64,000 nt of DNA from an uncultured bacterium (lineage in GTDB: Bacteria; Cyanobacteriota; Vampirovibrionia; Gastranaerophilales; Gastranaerophilaceae): assembly GCA_949294335.1 (NCBI GenBank), contig CASFGO010000001.1, positions 1-64,000 on the forward strand, written 5' to 3'. The position numbers and the translations under genes are program-made. This document shows, one piece after another, positions 62,757-64,000 of the stretch (the stretch's first letter is position 1; each line of letters opens with the position of its first letter). Under the pieces are notes generated by a model. The model did not search any database and was not told the origin of the DNA. It saw nothing but the letters and a program-made list of their open reading frames with translations.

Positions 62757-63455
62757 TTATGATGCAGAACCTAATTGGCTTATTGCTTTTTGCATATTTG
62801 TATTGTTCATTATGAACATTTGTCTATTTGCTTCAAAATTTCTAATTGTTGGCATTACTGCTAAAAATTCATTTTGAAGTGATACGTTTGAATATTCGTT
62901 AAATCCTTGTTTTACATCAGGATTCATAACTGCCATTCCATTAGAATCAACTATGCCTAAGTATGCTACAGGTTCAAGTTTACGTTTATCTTTGTTGAAA
63001 ACACTTACTAAACCTTTTTTATTGATTACAACTTCTTTAACATCTTCTGGAATTCTATGTAATCTAATAGGAACACCACTATCTGATAAAACTTTATTAT
63101 CTTCAAGATTTAGTAAATTCCCATCTTTATCTAGCTTAAATCTACCATCCCTAGTTAATTGAATTCCGTTAGGTGTTTGAATTTGGAAGTAACCTTTAGT
63201 TGCTAATGCGATATCAAGAGGTTTTTCTGATGTCATAATACGACCAACTTTTTCATCTGTGTTTCTTGAAATCCCGTCAACACCAAGATATTCTGCGAAT
63301 GAAGATACAACTGCATCTTTTCTTTGGTAGCCGATTTTGTCGAATCCAACAACATTCTCATTGGTGATACCCATTAATTCTGTTGCTACATGCATTGCTC
63401 TAATTGAAGAACGTACACCAAGTTCACAATACCTGACTCCACCGTTTATCTTCAT
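62757..63455 (-). CDS. flagellar hook-basal-body protein (FlgF/FlgG type), copy 1
   Basis: 232 residues: NENVVGFDKIGYQRKDAVV replaces the usual N-A-N-x-x-T-x-G-Y motif, with GYFQIQTPNGIQLTRDGRF and the C-terminal VMPTIRNFEANRQMFIMNN. The N-terminal rod motif is clearly modified (NENVVGFDKIGY), unlike its neighbour. AGAGAGGT precedes the ATG. First gene of the operon driven by the sigma-28-like promoter. Confidence 0.85.
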   Translation of the reverse strand: MKINGGVRYCELGVRSSIRAMHVATELMGITNENVVGFDKIGYQRKDAVVSSFAEYLGVDGISRNTDEKVGRIMTSEKPLDIALATKGYFQIQTPNGIQLTRDGRFKLDKDGNLLNLEDNKVLSDSGVPIRLHRIPEDVKEVVINKKGLVSVFNKDKRKLEPVAYLGIVDSNGMAVMNPDVKQGFNEYSNVSLQNEFLAVMPTIRNFEANRQMFIMNNTNMQKAISQLGSAS

Positions 63456-63493
63456 ATGTTACCTCTCTAATTCATTAGTTAAACTATTTACAT

Positions 63494-63520
63494 ATATCGG
63501 ATTATATTTTTCTTTTATTA
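63494..63520 (-). promoter_or_regulatory. sigma-28-like promoter of the rod operon
   Basis: On the minus strand TAAT (63517-63520), exactly 15 bases, then TCCGATAT (63494-63501). It mirrors the fliE promoter. TTTTAACTAACA is directly upstream (63526-63537) and AGTTTAACTAA lies in the leader (63475-63485), 19 bases before the start codon. Confidence 0.6.
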
Positions 63521-63646
63521 GGGGTTGTTAGTTAAAATCCTCTATATGTATTACCCTATATTTCTTTATAATAATTATTTTGTATAAGTCAATGTTTTAT
63601 TTGTACTTATAAAAGTAATACTTTAGTTGTAGCTTTTTTTATGTGA

Positions 63647-63679
63647 TTGACGTATGTATTATCGTGATGATAATATAAT
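63647..63679 (+). promoter_or_regulatory. candidate promoter for a leaderless TPR gene
   Basis: TATAAT at 63674-63679 ends three bases before ATG 63683, so the transcript would start at or near the ATG. TTGACG at 63647-63652 is the best -35 but spacing to TATAAT is 21 bases (18 to the overlapping TAATAT). Confidence 0.45.
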
Positions 63680-63682
63680 TTT

Positions 63683-64000
63683 ATGGTTAGAGAATTAGAA
63701 AAACTTGCTGACAAGTATTTTAATAATGGAAATTTATTTGAAGCTGAAAAACTATACATGAGAGTTTTAGCTAATGATAAACAAAGTCGTAATGCAATAT
63801 ATAGATTAGCATATATAAATGTTGGGAAATTAGATTATAACAATGCTGAAATGTTACTTGATTATGGGCTAAAACTTGGTGCTGATTTAAAAATGTTGCA
63901 TTTATTAGCATATGTGAAAGAGAAACAATTTAAACTTTATGATGCAATTGTAATGTATGAGCAATTATTAGAATTACAACCATCAGAAGAATTGTATGTA
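63683..64000 (+). CDS. TPR-repeat protein, 5' part (cut by window edge)
   Basis: 106 codons to the window edge, open. The start MVRELEKLADKYFNNGNLFEAEKLYMRVL is a tetratricopeptide repeat (A-x-x-x-x-x-x-G-x-x-x-x-A-x-x-x-Y-x-x-x-L), followed by further helical repeats (ALxYxxxGKLDYNNAEMLL-like) and AIVMYEQLLELQP. Protein-protein interaction role; family beyond TPR unknown. No Shine-Dalgarno; likely leaderless. It is divergent from the rod operon, 227 bases apart. Confidence 0.75.
   Translation, partial: MVRELEKLADKYFNNGNLFEAEKLYMRVLANDKQSRNAIYRLAYINVGKLDYNNAEMLLDYGLKLGADLKMLHLLAYVKEKQFKLYDAIVMYEQLLELQPSEELYV

Noticed and set aside
1..64000. CRISPR array, transposase, integrase or tRNA/rRNA genes
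   Set aside because: No regularly spaced short repeats, no transposase or integrase motifs and no convincing tRNA cloverleaf or rRNA segment were found on reading both strands. GGTTCGAA near 116 resembles a T-arm but has no matching acceptor stem.

Overview
The window reads as chromosomal sequence from a very AT-rich, anaerobic, flagellated bacterium with a two-membrane (LPS-like glycan) envelope. The gene content (class II ribonucleotide reductase, hybrid cluster protein, BioF-BioG-BioC, DHA2 efflux pump with HlyD subunit, divergent basal-body genes, truA-rplM-rpsI following the alpha operon) and the style of several orphan proteins best fit a non-photosynthetic relative of Cyanobacteria of the Gastranaerophilales/Vampirovibrionia (Melainabacteria) type. 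That placement is an inference from gene content; no phylogeny was run.

Layout. 0-0.3 kb: two copies of a structured repeat. 0.45-2.6 kb: two orphan proteins, one kinase-like, both with a short N-terminal F-K/Q-G motif. 2.6-5.1 kb (minus): a DXS-like transketolase with an apparent signal peptide, coupled to a hexapeptide acyltransferase. 5.2-7.4 kb: hybrid cluster protein, cupin and a small F-G-G protein. 7.4-11.2 kb (minus): nucleotidyltransferase, acyltransferase-3, TspO, a cysteine-cluster protein, a nuclease lipoprotein and a small HTH protein. 11.4-12.3 kb: XRE regulator and RdgB. 12.2-15.4 kb (minus): MarR-HlyD-EmrB efflux operon with a clear operator/promoter. 15.4-17.6 kb (minus): NfeD-SPFH followed by a HEPN/MNT pair. 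17.6-18.5 kb: three small genes around a long inverted repeat. 18.5-21.5 kb (minus): bioF-bioG-bioC and a second cysteine-cluster protein. 21.8-25 kb: SWIM/SNF2 helicase.

25-31.4 kb carries fliE-fliF-(divergent fliG)-fliH-flhA-yidD; 61.2-63.5 kb on the other strand carries two rod genes plus flgB-flgC. Both flagellar clusters share a promoter and leader layout: TAAT-N15-TCCGAT, close to the sigma-28 consensus, and a common TTTAACTAA element. 32.4-46.7 kb is a surface-glycan locus: three large glycosyltransferase proteins that share a Rossmann-like module, then an eight-gene operon that begins with a WecF-like transferase and ends with WecE, bracketing a PglD-like acyltransferase, a radical SAM enzyme, an ATP-grasp ligase, an epimerase, a phosphoesterase and an asparagine-synthase-like protein. 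The natural reading is synthesis and further modification of an Fuc4NAc-type sugar.

46.7-52.7 kb holds nrdJ, a GNAT-like F-K-A protein, an AI-2E family permease, a radical SAM protein and a disordered protein. 53.1-58.2 kb is a standard housekeeping run: infA-rpmJ-rpsM-rpsK-rpsD-rpoA-rplQ-truA-rplM-rpsI. 58.2-61 kb is a 918-residue EF-hand protein, and the right edge cuts a TPR protein that looks leaderless. The most novel points are the N-terminal F-K/Q/G-G/A motif shared by unrelated orphan proteins, the exported DXS-like enzyme, the very divergent FliG, the paired flagellar promoters and the unusual middle section of the WecF...WecE operon.
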